Positions 33,231 to 42,762 are shown, counted from the stretch's first letter. The stretch is DNA of 64,000 nt from JBBRMW01 sp965246845 (GCA_965246845.1 CBDFFR010000008.1:496001-560000); one strand, 5' to 3'. Program-made: numbers and translations. Notes: generated by a model from the letters alone, not told the origin.

Positions 33231-34838
33231 TTAGTTTTGCACGTCTGGCAGCCAGCCAAAGCAGGATTTACTATCGGAAATATCGCATCGTGTTAGCAGC
33301 CGCTGAACTGTTCCATCTTGATTAAGAACTGCAACATGGTTCTCATTTTCGTAGTTTTCGGATTGTACGAACAGCCAGTTTTCGGTTGGATGGGGTCTCA
33401 CGTAAACCGCAGCAAAAGGGCATTCATGTATATACAAGGCATCGGAAAGCGCAATTGATGTAAGCTGTGTCGTGCGGCTATCGACTATAGCAATAGCAGT
33501 TCCGTTGTAATCTCCAGTACCGTCAGCAAACTTTCGGTAAGCACCCGGAGCGATATACATAAGGGAACCATCAGCGAGAAAGTTGTAGTACAAACCAGAA
33601 ACATCTTTAAAGTAGCCGTTAGTTGGCGCAATAGCTACAACTGACCCTAGCTCATGTGAATAGGACAGCAACCGGACGCCACCTTTTGGGTACTTGTCGC
33701 CTTGTTCATCCCAAACAAAATATAGCTCACGATCCTTGTGCCATTGAATGGGGTAGGATATTTCCACTTCGCCAGTCTTAAGTCCCGGTATCTCGACTTG
33801 ACTTATCGGGTTGACACTGAGAACTTGAAGATGTTTATTCTCGGTGAGAATGTATGCTTGATTTCGTGAATTCCAAGCTGAATGTGGAAAAAGCGTTTCA
33901 AAAGGTTCAATCGAACCGACATAGTATCCGGTGCGCCCCAATCGGATGAGTGCTTCCTGCGATCTATCCAACAACCACACGTCATCAGTGGCAATGCCAA
34001 CTAGTGACACATAGACCAGTGCGTAGTTTCCATCAGGCGACCAGTCAATTCTGGAAATTGTCCCATTCGGTAACTTAAATCGCTCTCTTTTTGTACTCAG
34101 CAAATCTTCAATGATCAACTCCGATGTGCTTCCCGACAGATATGCTAACAGATTGGTGTTCAACCAAAACGGTGTAGTCTGTGCTGTTATTTGAACAATC
34201 TGGTTTCCTACATTGTTTATGGTGGTGTGCGTCGGTGGGCTGGACCTTAAGTTCAAAACGGCGATATATCCAAAGTTTGCAATCGCAACAAATTTGCCAT
34301 CTTGCGACCACCGTACATTCGTTGCCCAGTCTGGAGCGGCTACATCATATTGCAAAATAATTTTTTGTTGCTCTGGCGAGTAGATGACAAATGTGTCCGG
34401 TGATTCTTCACTTGCGGTCTCATTATAGGACACCAAGAGGAGGTCGGATGCTGGCGACCATAATAGCCATCTCACTTGAACATTTTTCTGTAGAACGGGT
34501 GGAAGCATCATTCCGTCGCGCCTTACAAGATAAACATCGCGTTCTCCGCCTGAGCCGAATGGCATATTTGACGTCCATGTGAACCATTTCCCGCTATGTG
34601 ACCAGCCCGGTCCAGACACATAGGCATTAAGGTAGAAACCAGTTCGGGGCAGTGAGAAATTCGCCAACGTGCGATGTTCGCTGCCGTCCGCGCGCTCCAC
34701 AATGAACGCACCCGCATCATGCGAATAATAGTAAATGAAAGGTGCATTGCTCGCCGCACGCACCGGACTATTGGCTACAAGCAATATCGCAGTCATCAAC
34801 ATCAAAGCAAGTTTGCTGATTTTGAGAAATCTTTTCAT
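33231..34838 (-). CDS. Exported beta-propeller protein (TolB/WD40-like)
   Basis: 535 residues with a signal peptide (MKRFLKISKLALMLMTAIL to SPVRAAS). The mature part repeats the pattern of TolB-like blades: FIVERADGSEHRTLANFSLP, HSGKWFTWTSNMPFGSGGER DVYLVR, WSQDGKFVAIANFGYIAVL, IDWSPDGNYALVYVSLVGI, ILTENKHLQVLSVNP, about six blades. No catalytic domain is attached. AT-richer than ppc, suggesting acquisition. ATG 34838 preceded by AAAGGGTCTGG. Likely a surface or periplasm-equivalent binding protein; ligand unknown. Confidence 0.68.
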   Translation of the reverse strand: MKRFLKISKLALMLMTAILLVANSPVRAASNAPFIYYYSHDAGAFIVERADGSEHRTLANFSLPRTGFYLNAYVSGPGWSHSGKWFTWTSNMPFGSGGERDVYLVRRDGMMLPPVLQKNVQVRWLLWSPASDLLLVSYNETASEESPDTFVIYSPEQQKIILQYDVAAPDWATNVRWSQDGKFVAIANFGYIAVLNLRSSPPTHTTINNVGNQIVQITAQTTPFWLNTNLLAYLSGSTSELIIEDLLSTKRERFKLPNGTISRIDWSPDGNYALVYVSLVGIATDDVWLLDRSQEALIRLGRTGYYVGSIEPFETLFPHSAWNSRNQAYILTENKHLQVLSVNPISQVEIPGLKTGEVEISYPIQWHKDRELYFVWDEQGDKYPKGGVRLLSYSHELGSVVAIAPTNGYFKDVSGLYYNFLADGSLMYIAPGAYRKFADGTGDYNGTAIAIVDSRTTQLTSIALSDALYIHECPFAAVYVRPHPTENWLFVQSENYENENHVAVLNQDGTVQRLLTRCDISDSKSCFGWLPDVQN

Positions 34839-34955
34839 GATTTTCCAGACCCTTTCATAAAGGAATACCTATCAATACAGGCCTGCAGTTGCTTGATTAG
34901 CTAGACCATATGTGCTATACTTTGCCGCGTGTCGCCACTCTCAGGGAAATTATCA

Positions 34956-35366
34956 ATGACCAACCAGATCGACGCAATCAGCTCCGTACATATTTTCGTC
35001 AACGATCAGGATCGCGCCAAGAAGTTCTATACGGAAGTTATGGGCTTCGAGCTGCATTCCGACCAGCCATTTTACCCCGGGGCTGAAAACCGCTGGATTG
35101 CCGTCGCTCCGAAAGGCGCGAAAACGGAACTCGTCCTGCTCAAGATCGACCCCGAGTCCGCGCGCTTCGCACCGCTGATCGGCACATCACAGGCGCTTAC
35201 GCTCAACGCGGTTGACGCAGAAGCCGCCTAAAACGACCTCAAATCGAAGGGAGCCACCTTCACGCAGGACCTCAAAACCGAATTCTGGGGAACCTCGTTC
35301 ATGGTCAACGACTCGGAAGGAAACAGTCTGCTCGTCAGCCAGCAGCCGAAACCCCCTACGACCTGA
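34956..35366 (+). pseudogene. VOC family protein interrupted by an in-frame stop
   Basis: ATG 34956 opens a glyoxalase/bleomycin-resistance (VOC) protein: ISSVHIFVNDQDRAKKFYTE, VMGFELHSDQPFYPGAENRW, TELVLLKIDPESARF. A TAA at 35229-35231 cuts it after VDAEAA, but the same frame continues with NDLKSKGATFTQDLKTEFWG, TSFMVNDSEGNSLLVSQQ to TGA 35366, exactly the missing second half. A single T- or C-to-A change in a Tyr codon would explain it. Full-length would be 136 residues, a normal single VOC repeat pair. Unless read through, it is a pseudogene. Confidence 0.8.
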
Positions 35367-35396
35367 TCCCCTATGTAGTTCGGGTAGGAGTTAATC

Positions 35397-36185
35397 CTAC
35401 CCGTCTTCCCACGTTTTCCGTAACTCCGTGAGCGTATCATACACCCCATCCGGCACAATCGTCACAATCTGCGTCCGGGTACTCACGCCCGTCAGGACCA
35501 GCGCGGCAGGCAACCCCGCAAGCTGCGCACCTTCAATATCCGTGTCCAGACGGTCGCCAATCATGAGCGCTTCATGCGGCGCACAGCCCAACCGCTCCGC
35601 TGCCCCCTGAAAGACGGCAGGCGCAGGTTTTCCGATCACGGTGGCGCTGCGCCCGGATGCCTTTTCCAGTGCCGCGACGAGGCTCCCCGCACCGGGCGCG
35701 AGTCCTTCCGGCGTGGGGAAGGTCGCATCGGCGTTCGTCGCGTAAAATTCCGCATCCGCGAAGAGCCGCCGCAACGCAATCGCCAGCTTTTCATAATTGA
35801 TGTGAATATCCAGCCCGACGAGGACGATCCGCGCCGTCTCCGGGTTGATGACGTACCCCGCATCCGTGAACAGCCCGGCCATGCTCGCGCTACCGATAAT
35901 GTAGATGGGCGTTCCCGCTGGGTGCTTCTTCTGCAACACGTCGAGAAGGATCATCGACGCGGAGACGACCTGCGCCTCACCCGCCGGAAGGCCGAGCCGC
36001 GCGCACTTCGCCGCGAATTCCGCGACGGTGCTGGTGCTGTTATTGGTCGCGAGGACATACGGCACGCCGCGGGCAGTTAGAAAGTCCATGAAGGGGCGCG
36101 CTTCCGGGATCACCGCCTCGCCTCGCCATAGCACCCCATCCATATCGAAGACCACGCCGCGTATCGCCTTGAAATCTATCGCCAA
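35397..36185 (-). CDS. HAD-IIA family phosphatase (NagD-like)
   Basis: 262 residues. Motif I VVFDMDGVLWRGEAVIPEA, motif II VPYVLATNNSTSTVAEFA, a C2 cap (about 75-180), motif III Lys in VIGKPAPAVFQGAAERLG and motif IV ALMIGDRLDTDIEGAQLAG. Dephosphorylates small phosphate esters such as nucleotides or 2-phosphoglycolate. Divergent from the second pfkA, suggesting a link to sugar-phosphate metabolism, but the substrate cannot be read from sequence. Confidence 0.85.
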   Translation of the reverse strand: MAIDFKAIRGVVFDMDGVLWRGEAVIPEARPFMDFLTARGVPYVLATNNSTSTVAEFAAKCARLGLPAGEAQVVSASMILLDVLQKKHPAGTPIYIIGSASMAGLFTDAGYVINPETARIVLVGLDIHINYEKLAIALRRLFADAEFYATNADATFPTPEGLAPGAGSLVAALEKASGRSATVIGKPAPAVFQGAAERLGCAPHEALMIGDRLDTDIEGAQLAGLPAALVLTGVSTRTQIVTIVPDGVYDTLTELRKTWEDG

Positions 36186-36320
36186 AACGCCATCTCCATA
36201 ACCTGCCGTTCACATTCCCGCGCTAGAGTGTAGCGAAGATTTTACGGTCCGGCTGCACTGCGCTACCATTTGCACTGTTTCCGCTGCATTGTACCCGCGT
36301 ACCCAAAACGAGGTCTCGCC

Positions 36321-37292
36321 ATGAGAAAAATCGCTGTCCTGACTTCCGGTGGAGACGCACCGGGCATGAACGCCGCCATTCGCGCCGTGACGCGCTCCGC
36401 GCTCGGCAATGGCTGGGAAGTTTTCGGGGTGAAGCGCGGCTACGCGGGGCTGATGGATGATGACCTCGAATACTTCACCGCGCGCTCGGTCGGCGGGATT
36501 ATTCAGCAGGGCGGGACGATTCTCGGCAGCGCACGTTCGGCAGATTTTCACGGGATGCCCGGACGCGAGAAAGCCATTGCGAATTTGGTTCGGCGCGGCA
36601 TCGACGGGCTGGTTGTAATCGGCGGCAACGGCTCGCAAGCGGGCGCGAATGCTTTTTCGGAAATGGGCTTTCAGGTGATCGGCGTCGCATCCACGATTGA
36701 TAATGACCTCGTGGGCAGCGACATCACGATTGGCGTGGATACCGCGCTCAACATCGCACTTGAGAATATCGACCGCCTCAAGACGACCGCGAGCAGCCAC
36801 CGCCGCGCGTTCTTCATCGAGGTCATGGGGCGCAACTGCGGCTATCTGGCGCTGATGGCAGCCATCGGTGGCGGCGCGGAGATCGTCTCGATCCCGGAAA
36901 TCGAGACCACCCCGGAGCAAATCGCGTTCGCCGTACAGCAAGCCTATGATTCGGGCAAATCGCACGCGATCATCGTCGTCGCGGAAGGCGCGAAGTTCAA
37001 CGCCGAAGCGCTGGTTAAATTTTTTAAGGAGAACGGCGCGAACCTCGGCTTCGATCTGCGCGGCTCCACGCTCGGCCACATTCAGCGCGGCGGCGCACCA
37101 ACGGCCTATGACCGCGTGCTGGGGACGCGCCTCGGCTATGGCGCGGTCGTCGGGCTGGCCGAAGGACGCAGCGGAGTCGTAACCGGGATGATACAGGGGA
37201 CGTTGACCTATACGCCGCTCAAGGATGTGGTCGGCATCACCAAGAGCGTGGACCCGGTGCTGTTCGAGATGGCGCGCGTATTGAACCGCTGA
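36321..37292 (+). CDS. pfkA: 6-phosphofructokinase paralogue with GGNG loop (copy 2)
   Basis: 323 residues from ATG 36321; the 17-residue upstream extension to 36270 has no family match. LTSGGDAPGMN (7-17), ASTIDNDL (123-130), VMGRNCGYLA and STLGHIQRGGAPTAYDR are all present, but the GGDG loop reads GGNG (101-104), replacing the Mg-binding Asp by Asn. The Gly that marks ATP specificity is kept. Activity with changed metal or phosphate-donor handling, or a regulatory role, is possible. Adenosine deaminase follows 18 bases later, likely same transcript. Confidence 0.88.
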   Translation: MRKIAVLTSGGDAPGMNAAIRAVTRSALGNGWEVFGVKRGYAGLMDDDLEYFTARSVGGIIQQGGTILGSARSADFHGMPGREKAIANLVRRGIDGLVVIGGNGSQAGANAFSEMGFQVIGVASTIDNDLVGSDITIGVDTALNIALENIDRLKTTASSHRRAFFIEVMGRNCGYLALMAAIGGGAEIVSIPEIETTPEQIAFAVQQAYDSGKSHAIIVVAEGAKFNAEALVKFFKENGANLGFDLRGSTLGHIQRGGAPTAYDRVLGTRLGYGAVVGLAEGRSGVVTGMIQGTLTYTPLKDVVGITKSVDPVLFEMARVLNR

Positions 37293-37310
37293 GAACGAGG
37301 GTAACCGCTT

Positions 37311-38300
37311 ATGGATTGGCTTTCACTGCCGAAAGTCGAATTGCATCTCCATCTGGATATATCGCTTGGATTCGAGGCAGCGGTACAACTGGAGCCGTCG
37401 CTCACACGCGAGATATTTGAGCGCGAATTCGTCGCGCCCATTAAATGTACAAATCTGGTCGATTTTCTGAACCGCGTCCCGCGCATTCTGGAACTGCTGC
37501 AGACCGAACACGCGCTGCGCCTCCTGACGCATGACGTCTTCCGACAACTTGCCGCAGACAACGTGATCTATGCCGAACTGCGCTTCGCGCCACTGTTGCA
37601 CACGCAGCAGGGGCTAACCGCGCGTGAAGTGGTCCGCATGGTGGAGGCGGCTACCGATGAGGCGAGCAAAGCGACGGGCATTGAAGCGCGCCTGATTTTG
37701 TGTTCGCTACGGCATTTCAGCGCGGAGCAGAGTATGCAAACCGCGCAATTGGTCGCGGACTTCCGGGGCAGCCGGGTCGTTGCGTTCGACCTCGCGGGCG
37801 ACGAAGCGAATTTTCCGCTCACGGCGCACCTCGACGCCTTCCGGTTCGTGCGGGATCGCGGCATCGCGCTCACCTCGCACGCAGGCGAAGCGAGCGGCGC
37901 GCAGAGCGTTTGGGATACGCTGCGCATGATCCAGCCCTCGCGGATCGGGCATGGAGTACGCAGCATCGAAGACCCGGCGCTGGTCGAATATCTGCGGCAG
38001 GAACAAATTCACCTTGAAGTCTGCCCAACCTGCAACATCCAGCTTGATGTATTCCCGACCTACGCCGATCACAGTATCGATGCGCTCTACCGCGAGAACG
38101 TCTCGCTCGGCATCAGCACCGATAACCGGACCCTGACGCCGATCACGCTGACGGGCGAATATGAGCGTTTGGAAGCAACTTTCGGGTGGATGGCGGCTGA
38201 TTTCCTGAAATGTAATCTGAATGCGATCAAAGCTGCCTTTATACCGGATACGATCAAAACGGAACTGACACGGCGTATAAGACTCGCCTATGGAGGTTAA
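37311..38300 (+). CDS. add: Adenosine deaminase family protein
   Basis: 329 residues of the amidohydrolase fold. Zinc ligands LPKVELHLHLD (8-18), ALTSHAGEASG, RIGHGVRSIED; the general base Glu in HAGE; near the C-terminus SLGISTDNRTLTPITLTGEY, where the usual D-D is D-N as in a subset of the family. Converts adenosine to inosine and ammonia; adenine or other 6-aminopurine deaminase activity is possible. Fits the purine/urea nitrogen theme. Probably cotranscribed with pfkA copy 2. Confidence 0.86.
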   Translation: MDWLSLPKVELHLHLDISLGFEAAVQLEPSLTREIFEREFVAPIKCTNLVDFLNRVPRILELLQTEHALRLLTHDVFRQLAADNVIYAELRFAPLLHTQQGLTAREVVRMVEAATDEASKATGIEARLILCSLRHFSAEQSMQTAQLVADFRGSRVVAFDLAGDEANFPLTAHLDAFRFVRDRGIALTSHAGEASGAQSVWDTLRMIQPSRIGHGVRSIEDPALVEYLRQEQIHLEVCPTCNIQLDVFPTYADHSIDALYRENVSLGISTDNRTLTPITLTGEYERLEATFGWMAADFLKCNLNAIKAAFIPDTIKTELTRRIRLAYGG

Positions 38301-38452
38301 ACCCGTCTGCGGCGCGACCCCCGACTGAATGATTACGGCTTGACACGGTGCGGTAAAATGGCACGAGTTTGTCCGCAAGTCGTAGTGAGGACCTTTTGGC
38401 CGAACCGTGTATTGATTCGCATACCGCATTTGTCGTGGAAGAAGGCGACCCG

Positions 38453-39076
38453 ATGCCCGCATTCAGCACGCCGCAGCAGGAGCAGGAAGACGCGCTATTG
38501 CAAAGCCTCATCGAGCGCTGCAAAGGCGGCGATGAAGGCGCGTTCTCCGGTTTCTACGACTCCGCAGCGCCGGGCGTCTATCGCCTCGCTTTTAGTATTC
38601 TATTGCACAAGCAGGACGCCGAAGACGTGGTGCAGGAGTCGCTCGTCTACGCTTTCCGCAACCTGCACCGCTATGATGCGACGCGCGGAGCCGTGCGGAC
38701 TTGGCTGTATACGATCACTGTCAGCCGCTGCCGCAACGCGCGCCGCCGCAAGTGGCTCCCGCAGACGGCGCTCAGTCACCTGCTCTCAATTGGGCTGGAA
38801 CCACCCGCGCCCGCTGGTGAAGCGCCCGAAGCGGCAATCGCGCGGATGGGCGTGCGCGATGCGCTCGAAAAGGCACTGGCGGGACTCTCGCCGCGCCTGC
38901 GCGAAGCGATTGCGTTGCGTTATGGGCAGGGTTTGACCTACCGCGAAATGGCCGAAATTCTGGATTGTCCGCAAAAGACCGCCGAAAGCCGCGTCCGGCT
39001 GGCACACGAAGCGCTCCGCGAAGCGCTGCACAGCCCGGAAGGTGCGCTCATCGAAGAGTTGTGGAGTTTTGCATGA
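38453..39076 (+). CDS. ECF RNA polymerase sigma factor
   Basis: 207 residues from ATG 38453 (GGAAGAAGG upstream); a TTG at 38369 would add 28 unconserved residues. Region 2 (FSGFYDSAAPGVYRLAFSIL, QDAEDVVQESLVYAFRNLHR) and region 4 (LSPRLREAIALRYGQGLTYR, EMAEILDCPQKTAESRVRLA). Binds core polymerase and redirects it; held by the membrane anti-sigma encoded directly after with an ATGA overlap. The signal is probably envelope or oxidative stress, given mutY downstream, but that is inference. Confidence 0.88.
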   Translation: MPAFSTPQQEQEDALLQSLIERCKGGDEGAFSGFYDSAAPGVYRLAFSILLHKQDAEDVVQESLVYAFRNLHRYDATRGAVRTWLYTITVSRCRNARRRKWLPQTALSHLLSIGLEPPAPAGEAPEAAIARMGVRDALEKALAGLSPRLREAIALRYGQGLTYREMAEILDCPQKTAESRVRLAHEALREALHSPEGALIEELWSFA

Positions 39077-39588
39077 TGCGTCACGTCGCCCGTCTGCTCC
39101 CCGCCTACGTACACGGCCAGCTCACGAAACGCCAGCGCGACCGCGTGCTGCGTCATATCGAGGACTGTCCGGCGTGCAGCGCGGCGCTGACGCGGGAGCA
39201 GTGGATCGCGCGCGAACTCAAGGCGACGATGCCCGCGATTGGCAGGCCGGAGCCGGGTCAACTACGCCGCCTGTGGCCGCGCGTGCGCAGCCAGCTTGTG
39301 AGCGTGCCGCCCGCCGCGCGGATGCTCTCCTCGATGGGTGTATTGGCGATGCTCGCGCTGGTCTTCGCCTTGAGTGTATCGTCGCTGTTCGGCGCGCCGA
39401 CCCATGCTATCGCTGCGCCCAATCCGCTCGTCCCTGCCGACATCAAGGCGACGACGACGCCCGTGCGGACCGAAGACCCGACCACAGAAACAGAACTCGC
39501 GGCCAGCCAGACCGCAAGCGCGCCGATCATCTACCGACCCTCGCCCGCGCCGCCGCCGGGAGACGCGAATCGGTTCATCCAGCGCTAG
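39073..39588 (+). CDS. Zinc-finger anti-sigma factor
   Basis: 171 residues from ATG 39073. N-terminal ZAS-type zinc site RVLRHIEDCPACSAALTREQ (H-x3-C-x2-C), then a single membrane helix (MGVLAMLALVFALSVSSLFG, about 93-112) and a low-complexity Thr/Pro/Ala-rich outer tail. Sequesters the upstream sigma factor. Translationally coupled to it; its TAG stop is followed immediately by the ATG of mutY, so the three genes form one operon. Confidence 0.83.
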   Translation: MMRHVARLLPAYVHGQLTKRQRDRVLRHIEDCPACSAALTREQWIARELKATMPAIGRPEPGQLRRLWPRVRSQLVSVPPAARMLSSMGVLAMLALVFALSVSSLFGAPTHAIAAPNPLVPADIKATTTPVRTEDPTTETELAASQTASAPIIYRPSPAPPPGDANRFIQR

Positions 39589-40668
39589 ATGCTTGAGCCG
39601 CGCACCTTCGCGCGCGACCTGCTGCGCTGGTACGATGCAGCGGGTGTCGCGATGCCCTGGCGTGGGGAGCGCGACCCGTACCGCGTCTGGTTGAGCGAAG
39701 TCATGCTCCAGCAGACACAAATCGCGACCGTGATTCCTTATTACCAGAAATTTCTGGAACGCTACCCGACCGTCGCGGACCTTGCCGCCGCGCCGCTCGA
39801 TGATGTATTGAAAATGTGGGAAGGTCTCGGCTATTACAGTCGCGCGCGCAACCTGCACCGCGCCGCGAGGCAGATCATCGAACAGCACGGGTTTCCGAAA
39901 ACAGCCTCGGAACTGGAAACATTACCCGGGATCGGGCGCTATACGGCGGCGGCGATTGCGAGCATCGCGCATGGTGAACGCACTGCCGTGCTGGATGGAA
40001 ACGTCGTGCGGGTCCTCGCGCGCCTGTACGATTTGCCGGACGATGTGACGCTCACCGCAACACAGACGTATTTATGGAAGCTCGCGGACGCGCTGATTCA
40101 CAATGACCGCCCCGGCGCGTACAATCAGGCCATGATGGATTTGGGGCGCGAGATTTGCAAACCCCGCAAACCGCGTTGCGCCGCCTGCCCGGTACGTGAT
40201 CACTGTACCGCCTTCGCGAATGATACGCAGCTCGCGCGCCCGGTGAAGGCCAAACGTGCGCCGACTCCGCATTACGATGTCGCGGCGGGCGTGGTTTATG
40301 CCTTGGATGGGCGCATCCTGATTGCACAACGCCCGCTTGAAGGGCTGCTTGGCGGCCTGTGGGAGTTTCCCGGTGGCAAGGTCGAAGTGGGCGAAACGCT
40401 GCCGGAATGCCTGCGCCGCGAACTGCGCGAGGAACTGGCAATCGAGGTCACGGTCGGGGAACAGGTCGCGGCGGTGCGGCACGCTTTCACGCATTTTCGG
40501 ATCACGCTCTACGCATTCGAGGCACGGATCGTAAGCGGCGAGCCGCAGGCGATTGGCTGCGCAGCGTGGCGCTGGGTGACGCTCGCGGAAATAGATGCGT
40601 TCGCCTTTGGCAAGGCCGATTTGATGGTATTAAGGACGCTGCGCGAGCGTACAAATCAGTTTCTATAG
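39589..40668 (+). CDS. mutY: A/G-specific adenine DNA glycosylase
   Basis: Removes adenine mispaired with 8-oxoguanine. 359 residues. Catalytic Glu in WLSEVMLQQTQIATVI, helix-hairpin-helix TLPGIGRYTAAAIASIAHGE with the following VLDGNVVRVLAR Asp, Fe-S cluster ICKPRKPRCAACPVRDHC (C-x6-C-x2-C-x5-C), and a C-terminal NUDIX-type domain (LLGGLWEFPGGKVEVGETLP, CLRRELREELAIEV) that reads 8-oxoG. Unusually here the NUDIX box (G-x5-E-x-L-R-x3-E-L) is largely intact. Zero-spaced behind the anti-sigma gene. Confidence 0.94.
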   Translation: MLEPRTFARDLLRWYDAAGVAMPWRGERDPYRVWLSEVMLQQTQIATVIPYYQKFLERYPTVADLAAAPLDDVLKMWEGLGYYSRARNLHRAARQIIEQHGFPKTASELETLPGIGRYTAAAIASIAHGERTAVLDGNVVRVLARLYDLPDDVTLTATQTYLWKLADALIHNDRPGAYNQAMMDLGREICKPRKPRCAACPVRDHCTAFANDTQLARPVKAKRAPTPHYDVAAGVVYALDGRILIAQRPLEGLLGGLWEFPGGKVEVGETLPECLRRELREELAIEVTVGEQVAAVRHAFTHFRITLYAFEARIVSGEPQAIGCAAWRWVTLAEIDAFAFGKADLMVLRTLRERTNQFL

Positions 40669-40788
40669 ATTGGCTTCATGGCGAGCCACCGCTGTTGAGT
40701 GACGGTTGAAACAGCTTTGACATATCCTTGACGCTCTACTCCTGCAATTTGAGCGTAAAATAGAGGGCGCATCAAGGAAGCATTGACC

Positions 40789-41745
40789 ATGACCAGCCCC
40801 ACCAAACACAACGATGTCGAATATCTGACGTGGAATTGCCCGAACTGCGGCGCAAAGCACCTGCAAGGCGATATTTGCCCCTATTGCGGGACGCTCAAGG
40901 ATGCGCCGGGGCAGGGTGCGCGCTGGAAATCGACCACGCCGAAACCGGAACCCACCCCGGAGCCGCCGCTGCAATCGCTCGCGCCGCCGCCGGGCGCATA
41001 TGGACTCGGTGACAAGCAGCCGTTTTTGCTGCGCGAGTCGCATCGTGACCTAGCGGAAGGGCGCGCGCATGGGCTGCAAATCATGTGGGCAAATTATTTC
41101 GGGCTGGTCTTCCTGATTTTCATGGCGGGGCTGATGACGTTCATAATCCTGCCGGAGTATCTGCTCATGCGCTCGCTCGATTCGCGCGGTCTGCCCGCAC
41201 AGGCGCAGATCATCAACCGTTACACCACAAGCGGCAAATCGACTACCTATTATCTGGTCTTTACCCATCAAGTCGCGGGTAAGTCTTATTCCAGTACAGA
41301 GACGGTGAGCCGTGCATCGTATTCGAGCCACCCATTAACGACAACAGTTCAAATTCGCTATTTGAAAGAGGACCCGTCGCAAGCGCGACTCGCCGGACCG
41401 GATCGCGATGATGGGGATACGCCATTTTCGCTGGTGCTTATTATCGGCTTCTGGACAACGGGCGTGATTTACCTGATGTTTCTGGTGAATAACATGCTGC
41501 GCAACCGTCAGTTGACAACTTCAGGGCGGCTCATTCGTGGCGTGATCACCGGCTCCTCGCTCAACCGAACCAAAAACGGGCGGGCGCTCACCATAAAATA
41601 TGAATTCCAGTCGCCAGAGACCGGAAAGGTGCTGCGCCGCAAGGAGAACGCGATGCGGACTGACCTGCGCCACAAGGGACCGCCCGCGCCGGGTATGCCT
41701 GTCGTCGTGATCTATGCCGATGACCGGACATATCGGATGCTCTGA
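40789..41745 (+). CDS. Zinc-ribbon plus DUF3592 membrane protein
   Basis: 318 residues from ATG 40789 (AAGGAAG upstream; TTG 40783 alternative). N-terminal zinc ribbon CPNCGAKHLQGDICPYCG, Pro-rich linker, TM helix (GLVFLIFMAGLMTFIILP), a DUF3592 beta domain (AQIINRYTTSGKSTTYYLVF, SHPLTTTVQIRYLKEDPSQA, RLAGPD), a second TM (SLVLIIGFWTTGVIYLMFLV) and a further beta domain ending VVVIYADDRTYRML. DUF3592 function is unknown. Paired with a shorter paralogue four bases downstream. Confidence 0.72.
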   Translation: MTSPTKHNDVEYLTWNCPNCGAKHLQGDICPYCGTLKDAPGQGARWKSTTPKPEPTPEPPLQSLAPPPGAYGLGDKQPFLLRESHRDLAEGRAHGLQIMWANYFGLVFLIFMAGLMTFIILPEYLLMRSLDSRGLPAQAQIINRYTTSGKSTTYYLVFTHQVAGKSYSSTETVSRASYSSHPLTTTVQIRYLKEDPSQARLAGPDRDDGDTPFSLVLIIGFWTTGVIYLMFLVNNMLRNRQLTTSGRLIRGVITGSSLNRTKNGRALTIKYEFQSPETGKVLRRKENAMRTDLRHKGPPAPGMPVVVIYADDRTYRML

Positions 41746-41748
41746 GGT

Positions 41749-42531
41749 ATGTCCGTAATCGAAAATGCGGACTCGGAACGGGAGCCGCTCCTTTTGAATG
41801 CTCTCAACCGAGAATACCTGACCGGAAAGCGCAAACGACCGGAGACTAAACTCATCTGGTGGCAGGCAGAATCACTCATCCTGGCTGTGTCGACGCTGAT
41901 TGTTGCGCTCCCGTTGCTCTCTTATATCCTGAACAATGTACGGGTGTCGCTGGTGGGGGTTCCGGCGACGGCGACAGTTTCCAATCACCTGCACACGGAG
42001 ACAGGTTCGGGACGTGGCCGTTCGATAGTTTATACACTCGTGTTCGTCTTCCCGCAGGGTAGCCGCACCATTCGCGTCAAGCAAGATGTGCCGCAAGATA
42101 TTCTTGATGCACACACAATCGGTTCTATGGTGACGATCCGTTATCTGCCGAATGAGCCAGAAACGGCGCGATTGAGCGGACCTGACTCTTTCAACGACCC
42201 GTTCTTGGAGGGGTATATTCTGATCCCATTAATGCTATTTCTGTGGAGTGTTGCCGCCACGAGACGATGGATGCGGCTGGACCGCGAAGAACGCCACCTG
42301 ATGCCGCAAAGCACCCTTATTTCGGGACAAGTCGAAAGTGTTACGACGTACACATTTAAGGGACTCGCGACAATCAACGTCCAGTGCAGTTTCAAATCAC
42401 CGGGAACTGGTCGTCTGCTGCGATACAATGCGGCTGCGGATCGGCGCAGCCAGGCATTGAACACACTTCCAGACGTTGGAACACCGATGCTTGTGCTGTA
42501 CTACAGCGATCAGCATTTTTGGGTGCTTTGA
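41749..42531 (+). CDS. DUF3592 membrane protein, paralogue of the preceding gene
   Basis: 260 residues. Same layout without the zinc ribbon: TM (SLILAVSTLIVALPLLSYIL), beta domain (ATVSNHLHTETGSGRGRSIV, YTLVFVFPQ, HTIGSMVTIRYLPNEPETAR, LSGPD), TM (GYILIPLMLFLWSVAAT) and a terminal beta domain with CSFKSPGTGRLLRYNA and MLVLYYSDQHFWVL. Tandem duplication of the preceding gene, likely cotranscribed; the two may form a heteromer. Function unknown. Confidence 0.7.
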   Translation: MSVIENADSEREPLLLNALNREYLTGKRKRPETKLIWWQAESLILAVSTLIVALPLLSYILNNVRVSLVGVPATATVSNHLHTETGSGRGRSIVYTLVFVFPQGSRTIRVKQDVPQDILDAHTIGSMVTIRYLPNEPETARLSGPDSFNDPFLEGYILIPLMLFLWSVAATRRWMRLDREERHLMPQSTLISGQVESVTTYTFKGLATINVQCSFKSPGTGRLLRYNAAADRRSQALNTLPDVGTPMLVLYYSDQHFWVL

Positions 42532-42762
42532 TCAGCAAAACTGAAACTATCGCGATGTCATTTCCTGCATTCACAGCATTGCGTTCAACAGGTTTAGTGT
42601 TTGTCCTGGTCAACAGAATAGCTTGTGCTTCCGACTTTTAGGCAGGAAATATCCCGTGTAACGGTCGATATTGAAGACCCGTCTTACGCATGATCCCCGT
42701 TGAATACATACGGCATAGAATGACAACATCTCGTCCGAATGAACGAAAAGGGATGTACCATA

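Noticed and set aside
35229..35231. Programmed readthrough or recoding at the VOC stop
   Set aside because: The stop is TAA, not the TGA of selenocysteine, and there is no hairpin or slippery site; a point mutation is simpler.
38340..38359. TTGACA and TAAAAT before the ECF sigma gene as a promoter
   Set aside because: The spacer is only 8 bases, too short for a sigma-70 promoter.
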